A DNA stretch of 64,000 nt from Branchiostoma floridae (lineage: Eukaryota; Chordata; Leptocardii; Amphioxiformes; Branchiostomatidae), in the NCBI RefSeq assembly GCF_000003815.2, contig NC_049982.1, forward strand, positions 11,223,282-11,287,281, read 5' to 3'. The notes below the pieces were generated by a model that ran no database searches, had not been told where the DNA came from, and saw nothing but the letters and a program-made list of their open reading frames with translations. Positions 21,032-36,000 of this stretch are shown piece by piece. Both the position numbers and the translations under genes were made by a program. The stretch's first letter is position 1. Each line of letters begins with the position of its first letter.

Positions 21032-24000
21032 TCACAGCGGCCACGGGATGTCGCTAAAATCCACCGGTCCGCCCAGCCCGGCGTCTGCCTCCAGCAGGCT
21101 CATGATGACCGCCATGGCTGCCTCGTCGTTCTCAGGCCCACCCAGGTTGGCGGGGTCGAGTTCCGGAGGGAATCCGTGGTCGCTGGCGGTGATGGAGATG
21201 TCGGGCAGGCTGGTGGCCAGCGTGGGCGGGATGACCAGGCCGTTGGGGTGTGTGCGCGGGACAGCAGGGGCCGCAGCATCCGCCTCCTGGTGACCTGGGG
21301 TTCAACAACATGTCAATCAGTGGCAGCGCTTCCTTTCGATTCATAATATTCCATTTCTTTACATTCTAACTTCCTTACTCAACATGATGCAATCTCTTCA
21401 TAATCATCAGGCCGTTGGTGTGTGTGCGCGGGACAGCAGGGGCGGCAGCATCCACTTCCTGGTTCCTACACAGACGGTGCTACCGGTATCGCTAAGTACA
21501 TGCAGACCACCAAACCTGTCAGATGTATAATTATGTAGAATGTCAAACCCACCTGGAGAAAGGCTGGGTGCCTGTCCTTCTGATGCCTGGCTGGTGGATG
21601 GCTGACTCATACCGGGAGATGCCACTAGGTTAGGGGTGCCTGGACTGCCCCGTATCACCTACAGAATGGAACACTCCTGTTACAGGGCCTTACACATGTT
21701 TTATACACAATACTTACAAATTTAAAGAATTGTTAGGACTCCTCCTGACGAATTCCACATCAGCAGGTCCCTGTGCATCAATACTGCCCAAACAGTATTA
21801 ACCACAGTCAACATGATGTAATATACTGATAAACAGAGAAACAACAGTGGACCTTAGCAAAACCTAAACGACATCCTACAAGGACCAGCTGAAGTTTTTC
21901 TGTAGTAAGGTATGATTAAAGATATAGCTATTACTACAGTCTAACAATCGTTTGTACTAACAAACAGTTGCTGGTTGTGACGGCTGCCTGTGTGATGGAC
22001 AAAACATGCACAACAAACTCTAAGTCACTAGGGGATGCTTAAAAGACAAACATAAAATTTAAAGTGTATCTTACAAACTAACTTAAGGAGGTCAGTGCTA
22101 CATGTACACATTTTGTTTCTTTCCTTGTTTGTTTGTTTACCTTGCCAGGTGAGGTCATCATAGGAGTGTGTGGAGAGCCCCCGTTCTGTCCAGGGTCCAG
22201 ACCCATGGGGCTGGGGGTGCCTCCGTGGCTGGAGGGGGAGGCTCGGCTGCAGGGGTGGGGGGACAAGTTTCACAAATCATCATATGCACCTGAGTTGCAA
22301 CACACTGATGTATCACATTGATATAGACATTGCTTCATGTAATCATGTACATCTAACTGATACTGTGAATTAAAGGAGTGGGTGCAACTTAATGGTTCAA
22401 ACAGAAGGGTTTTACTGTAAAATGGCAAATGTTTAAAGTTTGCAGTGGCGAGGACAGAAAATGAATCTACAACCTAAGCGTAACTTTTCACAGGTCCTGT
22501 AGGCACTGTTTTTTTTATTATACATGTACCTACAATCTGAACTTCAGATTGTAACTGTTTTAGAATTGCAAATATATCAACAAGTATATACAAAACAATT
22601 TTCTAGAATCTGAAGAATGCTGAATCTGAAAACTTTCACTTGTAAGGTGTCAATCATGTGGATTTTGATAAATATACTAAATCCTTTTCTCATCATTGTA
22701 ACTTTCATTATCTTCTTCAAGCCTTTAGTAAGAAAAACAATAGACTTGGTTATAAGTCTATTTCAGACTGCTTTAACCTTAATGTACAAATACATGTAGT
22801 TCCCAACACTCTAGAGGTATCATACAGCACCACAAATCAGGTTACATTCCTTGTGAAGTTAGAAGACCTTATTTTCATCCCTCACCTTCTGTGCATTTCT
22901 ATTATCTCCTCGGCGATCTGCCTGCCGATCTTGCCGGCGCCTGGCCGGGTCCCTCCTGGCACCCCCGGCACAGAGGGAACCTTCTGCTTTCCAGCTGAAT
23001 GATACCATACAATAGATAATTATCAGCCTGGGGTGACAAATACCAGCAGGCAATCATACCTGTACTTTTACCTTATCATGTCATCTTAAGGTGATACGTC
23101 AAAGTTGAATCAAAATGGTCACTGACTGTGAAATGCTCATGCATATGTGTACAAGACTAATTAGGAATGTCTCAACAAGGTATGACATGGTAAGAAAACA
23201 AGTCATAGAAATTGTTTGACTTACCGTCTATTTTTCTACTGACTAGTATCTTTACAAATTACGTGTAACTATACGATAGCCTTGCACTTGGTAGTCTCCA
23301 AGCAGACCCTACGGTGCCTTGGAAACAATATCAAAGCTGGCAAAGGAGTATAGCCGGCCAAAGGGAGATAGCCGGCTAAGGGAGTCAAACGGGCACCGGA
23401 GGTCTGCCTGCACTGAAACAGGGTGGAGCGTTTCTATTCAACAATGGTGTCGCTGCCCCACCCTGTTGTCAAGTGCTAATTACTTTACGAGCGACTTACA
23501 CTGGACCAAGTCAGTGGGAGGTTCGCGCCAAATGGCGCCGGGTTGAAAAATTTGGCAGCATCGCAACGTAACAGAACAGGCGCCACAATACCTAAAATAT
23601 TTAGTTTAAAATCGATTTGAAGTCTGAAAATAATGCCATACAAACTACAATTTTCAATATACATATATAATGACACCATACTAACGTTATGAGGTTTCAA
23701 AACATGCCGCCGGATCAGAACCCTCTAGGTTATGTTTGGATGCGGTAAAGAAAACAACAACACGCCAAGTGCGCTGCCATTTTATTTTGTCTCCAAAAAG
23801 TTTATTCCTGTTTTGTTCTGCGATTTTGTAATTTCATACGAACAAAAACTGTCAAGGACCAGATGTTTGCTCCCGACTAGCAGTTATGGCAAGTTTGGGT
23901 TGAAAACACAAAGCGGTACACATTGTTAGCACGGGGATTCCCCTTTTCCGGTGGCAAAATGATGCCGACAACGACGTCCGTCGCCTCTCAGACTGGCTAA

Positions 24001-27000
24001 CATGGCATCGAGTTGTGTTTTCCTCGCCTCGAATCCCTAGACATCACGGAAAAAACGTTGCACTCTTGCCTCAATTGTTGCCGGCATTTCAAAAATCTGT
24101 CTGTAACGGTCATCGTACGTGAACCGTGCCGTGACTTCCCGAGAGTCCGTGTATAGCTGAGCCGGGGCGCACACGAGCCGTCCCGGGCAGGGAGGGCAAT
24201 TAACACCTACTCCGCAAGCACAGTTTGATAGGCAACAATTAGATGTTAATAGCGTCTGATCAACCCGACTGGAGGCAGACCCTGGTGCCTTGCCAGCTTT
24301 GATACTATTTCTAAGGCACCGTAGGGTCTGCTTGGAGACTAGCACTTGGATCAAAACAATAAACCGTAACTATTTTCTGTGCACATTGAATGTGGCATTG
24401 TTTCCATTCCATTGAGTTCATTTTGCAGTACCTACATGTACATACAGAAAATGTGCTCCCCCCCCCCCCTTTTTTTATTCAACATACATGTATTAACAAG
24501 ACGGGACAAAGTGGCACTGCACTAAAGTTATGGAACTTATTTTGATAATAGTGCCACTTGACATAGATACTGAACATAAATATCTTCATCTTTGGCAGTC
24601 CAAATATATAAATATAAATAAATAAATACAAACACAATAACAATATATAAGCAAGGTTAAAGATAAAGTTAATGTGCACGACACTCCCCACCCCACATAG
24701 TGAGTTATCCACTTATTACTGACAGTAATTGGGACTGATGACATTCGAACTGAGAAGCCCTCATGATCAGTACAACAGAGCTAAAAGTGCTCTGTCTCCA
24801 GGATGTATGATTGCATGTCGATTGAGTAACATGATTTTGGAATTGTAGTCAGACAATTACTGAAGGTGACCTGCTCCCAGTTACTGCAGGAGTTTTGAGA
24901 TAGGATATTGCCAGTTTTGAAACTAACTATGAGTATTGCAGTCTCCATTGTCTTCTAGTTCTTCTGCATAGAGTCATAGTCTGTATAGACTGACTGTAGT
25001 AGTACCCCGGTATTAGTCAGTAGTATGGGACCAAAGGGTAGTGAAAGTGACCATACCTTCCATAGGGTAGTGGTAGAGAGAGTCCAGGTTGGCCAGCGTG
25101 GCAGGGGTAGCTGACACTGGAGTGTTCCCTCCATTTCTGTGGAAACAAGAAATGCTTTAAGTTTTAAAAAAGCTGGCCACACAAGCTAACAAAATGGTGA
25201 GGATGAAATGGTGACAGAAGATAGTTTGCAAGTATCGGAAAAGGTGATTTGAAACAGTGCTCAATCCTAGCAGAGAGAGAGAGAGAAGGTTAGGACAAAG
25301 CACAACAGAAACGACATCTCTGACAAGACAAGCAGCAGTAGTAGCCAGTAGTACAGTACAGATACAGATTGAACAACAGTCGTGGTGCTGTGCCACAACT
25401 TGCAAAAATGTGCCCAAATGATTAGAACACTAACAATGCTCGCGCTTGTGTGTCAAAAAAGTGGGTAGGGAAAACAACATTGAATATCTTACTTAAGACA
25501 GTATAATGTAATTGTAATGATAGTCAGTCCAGGTAGAATTCCAACAGTTCAAGTGACTGGATACTAATTGAATGTAAATTCTCCATGGAATCAGACATTT
25601 CAGATAGCATCCACCATCTTTGAGTCTGAAGACACATTCTTATCTACAGTTGATGAAGCAAACAAAAAGCAGACATACGGAGCGACCACAGTGTTGGTGT
25701 TGACGATGTATTCGACCTCCTTGGTCCAGGGGTTGCGAAAGCTGAAGCATTTTGTCCGCAAGCTGATGAAGCGACCGTCCTTCACGCGGAAGCGATACAC
25801 GCAGGTCAGGATCTTGTCTTTTGTCGTCAGAACTGTCGTCAGAAATAAAGCAGTGCTTGTCATAAACATTGTGACAGTCTAGATGAAGCATCATTAATTC
25901 ACATAATGAAAAGCCGCATCTTAATGTTGATGTTGAGAATCCAATACCAACATTTAAATGTCTATAGTGGACATATATTTCTGGAAAGAATTTCTTTTAG
26001 TTCACATCTAATGACATAGTCACAGAGTCGGTCATATATCAGCTTGACTTTGATAGAAAAGCTGCACCTGCAGTGCATACCCTCTCTCCTAGGTGGCTCT
26101 TCAGATCTAGATTTGGCCTGAATTTTGTTATCATTTTAACATGGTTCAATATATACCTGACAGTTTATTTTGAATAACCCAAAACACTAATCTGATGTGA
26201 CCTATTGTACAAATCTTCCTGGGGGGGGTGGAGGATCAGCAAAAAAGTTGGTCACAAATTTCCGCAAAAAACAATGTTAACATTCTGTTCTTCTATTTTC
26301 TCATGCAAGACACGAGGAGCATTTGTTCTCAAGACACAAGTATCAGCTTGGTGTGCCATCTTGGTTTCTGACCTCTTATCAGTTTGCAGCATTTCAATTG
26401 TCTTCTTACTGTACTGCAGTATTGTATAATCACACACAAAACCATAAGCGTCCTTTCTCCTTCAACCTAAAATTAAGTCCAATCTAGCATAAAATGAATC
26501 AATCAACTTTACAGTTCTTAAAAAAATACTTCCAAAACATTGTCTCAAACTTTCTAGTATCATGGTTATAATCTACATCCAGGAGATAACATATCCAGGC
26601 CAACCCCACCTGCTTTATGGCTCTCTGCTAGATGTGGCAGGTCTTCATAGTAGTAATACTCATAGCTGGAGGTTCCCAGCAGCTCCTGAGGCAGGTAACC
26701 CAGGATGGTGGTGGCTCTACAGCAATATAATAATAATCTTTATTGCAAATTCATGCCCGAGGGCTAATTGCATACAAAGTAAAGCAGTAGTGGTATACAT
26801 AAACATGCTTAACGAAGAAGGAAAATGATACTCATGGATAAATCAAAAGGGAATAACGACTAATCTAAATCTATTTCTACATAAGCTATTTGATGGGTTT
26901 GACTTCTTTTCCGTATGCACTGGAAGATGAATTGTCCAACATTTTCATATACAAAGGGATTTAACATGAGCAGTATTGGTTTATTTACAACCTACATGTA

Positions 27001-30000
27001 CAGTTTACATGTCATAGGGTAACTAGGGTAACTAGGATCTAAAGATGTGCTTTTCTGCTAAAAGACAGTTGAATTTTTTACAACGTATGCATGGCTATCC
27101 TAAGACGTTTTTGATTGTAGGACTATCGTATGACTATGACCAGGCCCTTATAATTACACATACATGTAGCACATTCACAGTTTTAGAAACAGCACTAGAT
27201 ATCACAAGCTTTATCTACACATACATTTGATATTACACGAATGTGTATATAGTATACAGTACTCATTCATCTGTGTTAACCATTGGTGCGAATATCTTGA
27301 AATAGTAATTTCATACATTCAATCAGCAATTTTTATTTTGTCAGAAACCATTTCAAGTTGCAGCTGTATTTTAGCTTTGTTCATCATCACATGTTAATCC
27401 ATTGAAAGTATATTCTATTCCATCTCTTCTTCTATTTCTTCATCTATTGTTTTGTTTCCTAATCTTTCTTTACTACAATTAATTGGCCATCTTTTCTCTT
27501 TCTTTTTTCTCTCCATCTATCCATCTTGAAGTTCTCATGCCCTCACCTCTGGTCTACGAAGGTGAACTTGTGATCAATTGTCAGTCTGGACACGAACTCC
27601 AGAGGTTTGACATTGATATTGGCGCTGTCGATGCCTGGGTTAGCCACGGCCTGCGTGCGCCCTACTGCTACCAGACAGCTCAGGTTACATCCCTCGTTAT
27701 CCGCCTCGTTATCCTCCTCGATCCCCATCTTGGAGGGCTGCCAGCTTTTCAGGTAGCCCGTACAGTGGATCACCAAATAGTGCTTACGCTCTGCAGAACA
27801 AAAGTTAAACGTTGGTAAACAAGTGGTTGAACATTAAATTCTGTCCCTTTGTATTATCATTGATCATTTTTCTTGACCATGATAGAAAAAAAATCCAAGG
27901 TGACAACCATGTACCAGATGGACAGACCACGTACATTAGGGAAGACTAGCTCCTCAACCTACACAGTGCCAGCAGTGGCATCTGGTATCAAGCCTCCACA
28001 TTTAACTCATGCGCAAAATGATGTAGGGTCCTTGAGTACAATCTCAGGACTTAATTCATGTAATGGCAATCGGTGACCATAGCACATGTTTCCAACCAGT
28101 TAACCAGATCATACCTACTCTTCTCTATATGCGTTTTGGGTTCTTTTACCTGAAAAGGTTTGACACTTAAGGCATAAACGCCTGAAGCTCTCTCATACAC
28201 AGAGCTCCCTTCAAAGGATAATAACTTTTCCAGTGATGAACCCAGAACGCTGGTTCTACGGAACTTGGACCATATGTGGAGAGTAGCAGGGTGTGCAGCC
28301 CACCACTGTTAATGAGTACTAGAGACTTCAACTCATAGATACTATATTTAGATGGTCTATACCAGCAAGGAGCTTATTAAAACCTCCTTGATACCAGTGA
28401 CAACAAGTAATCAAAAGACATTCTTTTCTTACAACAGCATCATCCAATTAGCGCTTTGTAGCACTCCAAGAATAGCATCGTAAAATGTCTCATGAACATC
28501 TTATCATGTCAGCTATAAGAAGCATAAGGATGTTAACCAAAGCTGTCAAGAATCCAGATATTCTACATGTACGTTGCCTCTATTCCTGGACATAATGGGC
28601 CCGTCAGAAATAGCTCGCTCTCTGCTTACATTATTATTCACAAAATTGCATTTGACATGATTTGAATCATTCTTGGAGCAAGGTTAAAAACTGCCTAGTA
28701 CACTGATACAGAGTAAATTCAGGCTCCAACTTTCCTGAAGAGGAGTCGTGAGGCTTTCTTTGTTATAAATAATCTTCTAAATCTAGCATGATACTATATG
28801 AATATAGATAGGTTACATATATATGTACCCGTTCACCATTTTTGTACAAGTGCAGCAAACTGTTTTTTTATTGAAATATCAATTATGGCCAAACAATATT
28901 GCTTGTAATTGCCATTGGAAATAAGTTGATAAACATTAAATCAGCATAACAAAAGTTCAGCAGTTTTCTGCTTGCAAGAAAATTATACCATGTATAATTT
29001 CCAGACAATAATTCCACAAGCATACTCTGCACGATGAGACTGGTAAGAGCAGTTTATAGGAGCTTTTAAAGCCACACGTGCACTCATTACTCATTAATTA
29101 ATATATAGTCGTGTGAGGTTTGGAAAGCTAACAGTCCCAATCAGAAATACACCAGAATGGACACTCCAACACTTACTATGATTGTATACATGTATGGTTG
29201 ATGTACATACATTTGCAATAGACCAGTGAAGGTAAACTGCAGTGGAAAACATATTCAGGATCCTACCAGTAGGATGATAGGCAATAGAGATGCAACAGTG
29301 CTCACCTTTTTTTCTGGAGCAGGGCGTGACACTATCAGGGCTATATTTCTCCTCCTTCACCACTCTCCCTGTTTTCATGCGACAGAAAAACGACCGCCGT
29401 GCCCCCGAACACAGGCACGATGGCATCGGTGGAACGTCTGCCTTCACTGGCAGACCAGCTACAGGAAAATACAGGACAATAACAAAATCATTTACAGACA
29501 ATGCAGCAATGTTGTGTTTAAGATAGCACAAACTTTGTCATTGCTCACAAACTAAACTCCTCTAAATATGCTACAAGGATTTATAAAAGAATAATACAGC
29601 AATGTACAAGAAATAAATGCAAATGTGACATTATGCAAGTGACACTTTTTGGACAATCCACTAATGATACATCTTGGAAAGAACAGTGTCTTTGTGGGAC
29701 TTTATTTGCTCTTAAATACCGTAACGTTAGCATTAACTCCTACACTAGTTAACAGGGGCATTTATTACCTTCGCCGAGAAGGTCGCGAGAAGGTTATATT
29801 TTGGGTAGCGTTTGTTTGTTTGTTTGTATGTATGTAGAAGACCAGGATAACTCAAGAACGCCTGGATGGATTGTATTGATATTTGGTATGTGGGTAGGTC
29901 TTGATGAGACCTGGAAACGATTAGATTTTGGGCCCCCTAGAAGCCTGTTACGGTACTGCAGCGGAACTTCCTGGTTTGAAATCTCGAGTTTTGAACATGC

Positions 30001-33000
30001 TGCGGCCATGATTTTTGAGTGTTAGACAGCTCTTGATGCCAAGAGTAAGTGGTGTAGGTTTGGGCCCCCTGGCGGCTTGTTTTGGAACTGCAGGGCAGGT
30101 TTAGTGTCAGACTTTAAAAGGGAATAACTCAAGAAGGGGTTAACAGATTGTTATGATTTTTGGTATGTGGATAGCTTAAATGATGTTTCATATAATGACA
30201 TATTAATTATGCAAATATTTATCTAATTTGCATAATTAATTATGATATTTTATGAACACGCTCAGTTCCATTATGGGACCATTGCAACATGTGACACCTG
30301 TAACTGAGAAGGAGAAGATTATTGATAGATATATATTATGCAAAATAAATACCTAATTTGCATAATTGATGAGAAAATGCCACAATTTTATTGTCGTAAA
30401 TGACAGTAACTTCTTACTTGTAGCATTTGGAAGTTATGTACGGGTGAACACATCGTTGAACATTAATTATGCAAATAAGACCCTCATTTGCATCAATTAT
30501 CAGAAAATGGGATAAAAGCCTTCTTTCTTAACATAGATTGTGTACGTCTGGTGTCTGGTAGAGGAGATGATCGACTGATACAATTTATGTAAATAAGAAC
30601 CTTATTTGCATAATCAATGCTAAACAATTAAAGCAGCAGTTGTAAAGAAAGGTAGGATTATTTGGCGAAGGTATGGGGTCGTGGAACTCTAGTTACTTTT
30701 TGCATCGATGAGTCTCTCCCTGGGGGACATGTCGGAGGACAGAAGCTGTTCTTTGACCTTGGCCACATCCTTTGGATGAAGAATATCAAACCAGCTCTGA
30801 CCCATCAGGTCTCTCTGTTGAAACAAAGACAAAAAAAATCAGAGGTCTCATTGGTTGATAGCCCATGCCACAGGTAGAAAATGTTCATTTTTGATTGGTC
30901 AGTTTCATAAGGATACAGAACATTCTGAAAATATATGGTATATCAACACTGATTAAATATAAAATAGGAGACATAAAGCAGACAAAAGTAAATATTATTT
31001 TATAGCTATTTCTACATTATGCTACTGATAGGTGTGAGCCTTTTTCAATTTCTACCTTTTGCTAGGGATAGGTTTCAGATTTTTTCTGTTGGCAATGGAA
31101 AATGAAATGCCCAACATGATGGTATAGAAATGAGTTGCATGATTTAAAGAATTTTTTGTAGACTGGTAAGATATAGACATGTTTCAGGGATAATTATGGT
31201 GTCAACTGTCTATAACGTTTTCAGACTTGTACTGAGCAGACTGATTTCCCCCTCTAATGCTTCACACCACGACTCCTGCACTCATCATCACATGGTGCTG
31301 ATACACTCCTCATGAAGGCTAAATTAAATGTTTTTTCCATCTCACCTGGTTGTAGTTCAGCACTCGGGCTACCGACTCGGACACATACAAGATCCGCCCA
31401 CGGTCACAGCTCACAACAAACAGGAAACCATCTGCTGCCTGTGAGAACACAATGTCATGTCACTTACTATACTACTGAAGGCTGTCAAGACAAGACATGA
31501 GGCTAAAGCAGGTCAACAGTCTCTACTGTGTATGAAACAAACATGTCAAGGTCACTAACTCCTAAGGAATGTAACTATGCAAAGATTACTCATAATTATG
31601 TAAATCATGTATGGATACTTCCTTTGAGTTGCAAAGAGTGGTCCCTTGTATTGCTTCAGCATGCAATTACATGGCATTTGCATACAATCCTCATTAAATG
31701 GCTTTCACATGTTATTTTCCAGTTAGACATACATGTACTTATTGATTTGTTGTACCAGTTCATTCCAGTGGTGCTGAAGAGGAGTGATGGATGTCAATCA
31801 TAACGTCCAGAAGTAAATCTCCAAATTTTATCAAGATGTACAAATGTAAAGACTACCTTTAAATCAACCTGCAGACAATTCCATTTGGCCAACTGTCAAT
31901 CATTTGGGCAGCAACACATGTACATCATGGAGTAGCTGTGTTTCTGCCAGACAGAATTGTCTGCGCTGATGTTTTACCAATTACTGGCCAATCATACACC
32001 CAAGGTGCCTGGCTCCCGCCGAGAAATTCATAGCATGACAATTTCCCCAATTTGAGTGGAAGTAAATTTGTCTCCTGACATTCTATTTACGTCTAACATT
32101 AATGCAATGGCAAAAAAAATTGTAAGCAATAATGCATGATACATTACTTTTAGATATGACAATTCCCCTCAACATTTTCTGCAGTTACATTGACATTAAA
32201 TGCACTGGTATCAACTTGTTCTGCCAGTTCTAGTAAAGTGTAACAATGTGTTCAACTCCCGGAATCTTTCCTAATTGCTAAGCATGGTAAGTAGTACTCA
32301 CCATTTGTTATATAACTCAGGATCAAACTCACAAACAACTGAATGCAAGACAAAGTTAACACTCTACCAACTTGGACATTGCACTGGAAAATATGGCCTA
32401 CCTCTAGAATAAGATGTTTGAGCTCATCTTCAGACAGGAAGGAAGGCTTGAAGTTACCCTCAGTGAAAGGATTTGCAGTTGCTGTTGGAAAAAAAAAAGA
32501 TAACGATATAGTCCATTGAAGAAAAACACACAACAAACAATCAGACACACAAGGTGGCGATATAGTTTCAGGAATGAGCTAATAAAGGTGCAACATCTTT
32601 GAAGGACTGATATCAGAACACCAACTATCATTTTATTACAAACAGTATAGTATCATCATTTTATTACAGGTATGCCTCAAATACATGTACAGAGGACAAA
32701 CTATCACTTGGAAGACTACAGCTTCAAGTCCAAGCAATGCAAATAAAAACAAGACATTGACATGTATGCTGCATGCCAAACACATTTGATAAGTCATCCT
32801 AAAATGTAAACTGTGCCTCAAAACAAGGATGCCATTGTACCTGTAAAAACACCTTATCAGCAGTCCACCCTCTAGATGCATGGATGGAGTTTACACATTT
32901 TGACACCTACATGTTTTGTGTAAACAATAATCATACATCCATCTTGGAACCTATCCAACGTGACATCTTTCTGTTCTTGAATATCAGCAACCTTTTACCA

Positions 33001-36000
33001 AGGGGCATATCCAACCCTCTTTTCACATTATGTAACTAAACCTAATTACAATGTATTACAGTTACATAATATGAAAAGAGGGATGGGTATTCTAGTTCCT
33101 GAGAGGAAAAACAACGAAGCAATGTTAGGCTTCCAGGCACAAAGAAAGGGCCGTAACCTTCCAGGCAACAAAGCAAATAAATCAATTCAACCAATTCTTC
33201 TCTAAAGGTTTCCCAGAGAGAACCATCTGGATTGACTGATTGCATGTAATTGGTGATACATCAGTCCATGCGTACATCTGCAGAGTTCTGTCTGCCATGT
33301 TAATTGCCTTCTCACTGGATTGAAATGTAATTGCCTCCTAGTAACTGGCATCAAGCCAAACCAAATTATCCTCAGTTCTCTATAGGGCAGTAATTTACAT
33401 GCTGATGAACCTTTTTACATAGAAAACCTTCCCAGTCCATGTTCTGTTCAACTTTGTCTTGGAATATGCTTAAAAGTGGGGTTTTACACATTTTCAGGCT
33501 GCACATAACACTGACCGAGCTTGAAAAAGGAAAGGAAAGTGATCTCTATCCAGTTTTAGCTCACTGAAGAGCTAACGCTAGTTTACCTTTATCCATTGGG
33601 TAACCTATATCCGTTGCTTTTAAAAACAGGATATTTAGGGATATCACGTTGACGGACGTTAGTTTCAAATTGCAATATTTTCAGGATATTGTAGTTCAAA
33701 ACTACTACCCGTCGATTTGATGTGCCTAAATACCCTGCTCTTAAAAGCGAGGGATATAGGTTACCCAACGGATAAAGGTGATCTACCGCTACATGTTGTC
33801 TTCTACTGGTCTTACCTCGGAGTGTCTTCATGTGCTGGACAGCCATGCGCAGGACGGTCAGCTTGTCCAGCTTGCGGGACATGGCATTGCACATGGGGAT
33901 CATAGCCGATAGCTCCATGATGTAACTGTTCATCTTGTCTCGCCGCCGTTTCTCGATCTCACTGTGGTTCTGTCGACTGAACACAGCAGACAGACATTTC
34001 TTTTTTTTTTGTATCGTTCAAGACACATTTTTAAAAATGCATCGTGCAAGTTCAGTACAACCTGGTCACATACATGTACATCGCACTATATATTGCAAAT
34101 TAAGGGAATTCTTGACATTGTCGTCTGGCAAAATTCAGCTGTCTTGGTACGAAAAAGGACTGTCTTCAAGTTGAACCCAGTCATTGGATTGTTCTGTCAG
34201 AGCCTGCTTGAAAATTCAAAGTCAAAATTGTATGGCGACCCTTGACAAATGTGAACTTACCGTCCGTAAAGAAACTGATTATTTATATTCTTGATCGTAA
34301 AGACATTGTGTGGACTTGAACAACCATTGAAGGTGACATCTAGACAAAGGTTGTCATTACAAATGTTTCTGCATGGTTAAGACTACAGTGTCTGCTTATT
34401 TACCTGACATTTTTGCGGCTGTCTGTGTCAGACTGGTCCATCCGGTCCATGTCCATCTGGCTGTCTGCCTCCATACCGCTGAAATAGAGAGGATGTGTCT
34501 TAGAGAGGATGTTAGCTAAGAAAAACATTTCGGCTACACCACTAGGGGCAGATGTAGAGCACTTCCATGTAAAGATAATGTTGCAGCAGCTGGCGAGGAC
34601 CTAAATGTCACAGGCTTTCATCATTGTGTACAATGTCACTTCAAAATATTTGGTTGATCATTTGGTGAAATCACTCTCCATCAACAACAATGTACATAGC
34701 ACAAATATAGAACTGCAATTATAATAGTATGGATTGGTAGGTGTGGAACTGGTCCATGAGGCCACCTACATTGTATGATATTGTGAAATGATAATGCCAG
34801 AATATTCACTTGTTTACTCGCGAGTCTATGATTTACCATGACAGGGAGAGAAAAATATGAGTACCGGTACTACCGACACAGCAAGTCTTTATAATGGATA
34901 AGTTGTGAAATTCTAATCAAATCAATTGATAGTTTATTGTAAATTCTTGTCCACAGGCTAATTGCAGATAACATGAAATGGGACAAATAGTATAGAACAA
35001 TATAGCACAGCAATACTCAAAGCTAAATCTAAATCCTAACCTTTTTTCTGAGACAGTAGAAGATGAAGGATTACTTTTTTTGCAACAATTCTGACAACAT
35101 TGAGCCAGTAAAAGAAATAAAAGTTTAACCCAGCAAACTAAAGGTCACCGAGTTGCATATGTATGGAGTCAACAACATCTTGCCACCAACATGTATGTAA
35201 CCAAACCCTTCATTTGACAACAGTCTCAGGTTTATTTCAACACACATCATTTGCCACTGACAGATAATTAGTTCACTCTCTGCATGGTATCCACTGCGTA
35301 ATTGGCAATTCTACATTCAAAGCAGCTGACAGTTGATAATTAGTTTGTAGGCGGAGAAACTAGATTGACATTAAGTTGGTCCTCATTACTAGAGGGGACA
35401 AAAGAGATGAAAGGGTTTCTTATGTTAGCTATTGCTTTATACCTTTTCAGTAAATGGAATAAAAGTCTGGCACTATTGATGTGCGTCACAGCTTTGAATA
35501 GCCTGGAGTCCAGCCTTGTTTGCTTTAGTACGCTCCAGAAGGTCGCTTGGGAGCGGACTAAAGCGAACACGGCTGGACTCCAGGCTAAGCTCTGAATTCA
35601 CTTCACACTCAATTCTTATCATGTATCTTCTGACTGTCTGAGTTAGCCTGACTAAAATCGTGCTCCTAGTGGCCGGCCCTACAACATTGCCGCTGCCAGC
35701 GAGGGATTGTGTAAACACAGGCTATCCTCTCAGTATCCTGAACTGATACACTGAAACATACGGCACTGTAAAATTTCCATGTCTTCTGCATGTCACTGCC
35801 TGTACAGACTGAAACAAAGGGTTTTTACAACATTACATGTACTTAGTATATGTAGCCATTATTTCTACATGTAAATACAGTCATAAATTCTTGCTGGAAC
35901 CGACAATTCCCCATAACTATGACATAGAAATGATATCATTTGATACTTCCCCAACCTATAATCATTTAGTCATCTGTCCAACTACTAATAGAACCAAGGT

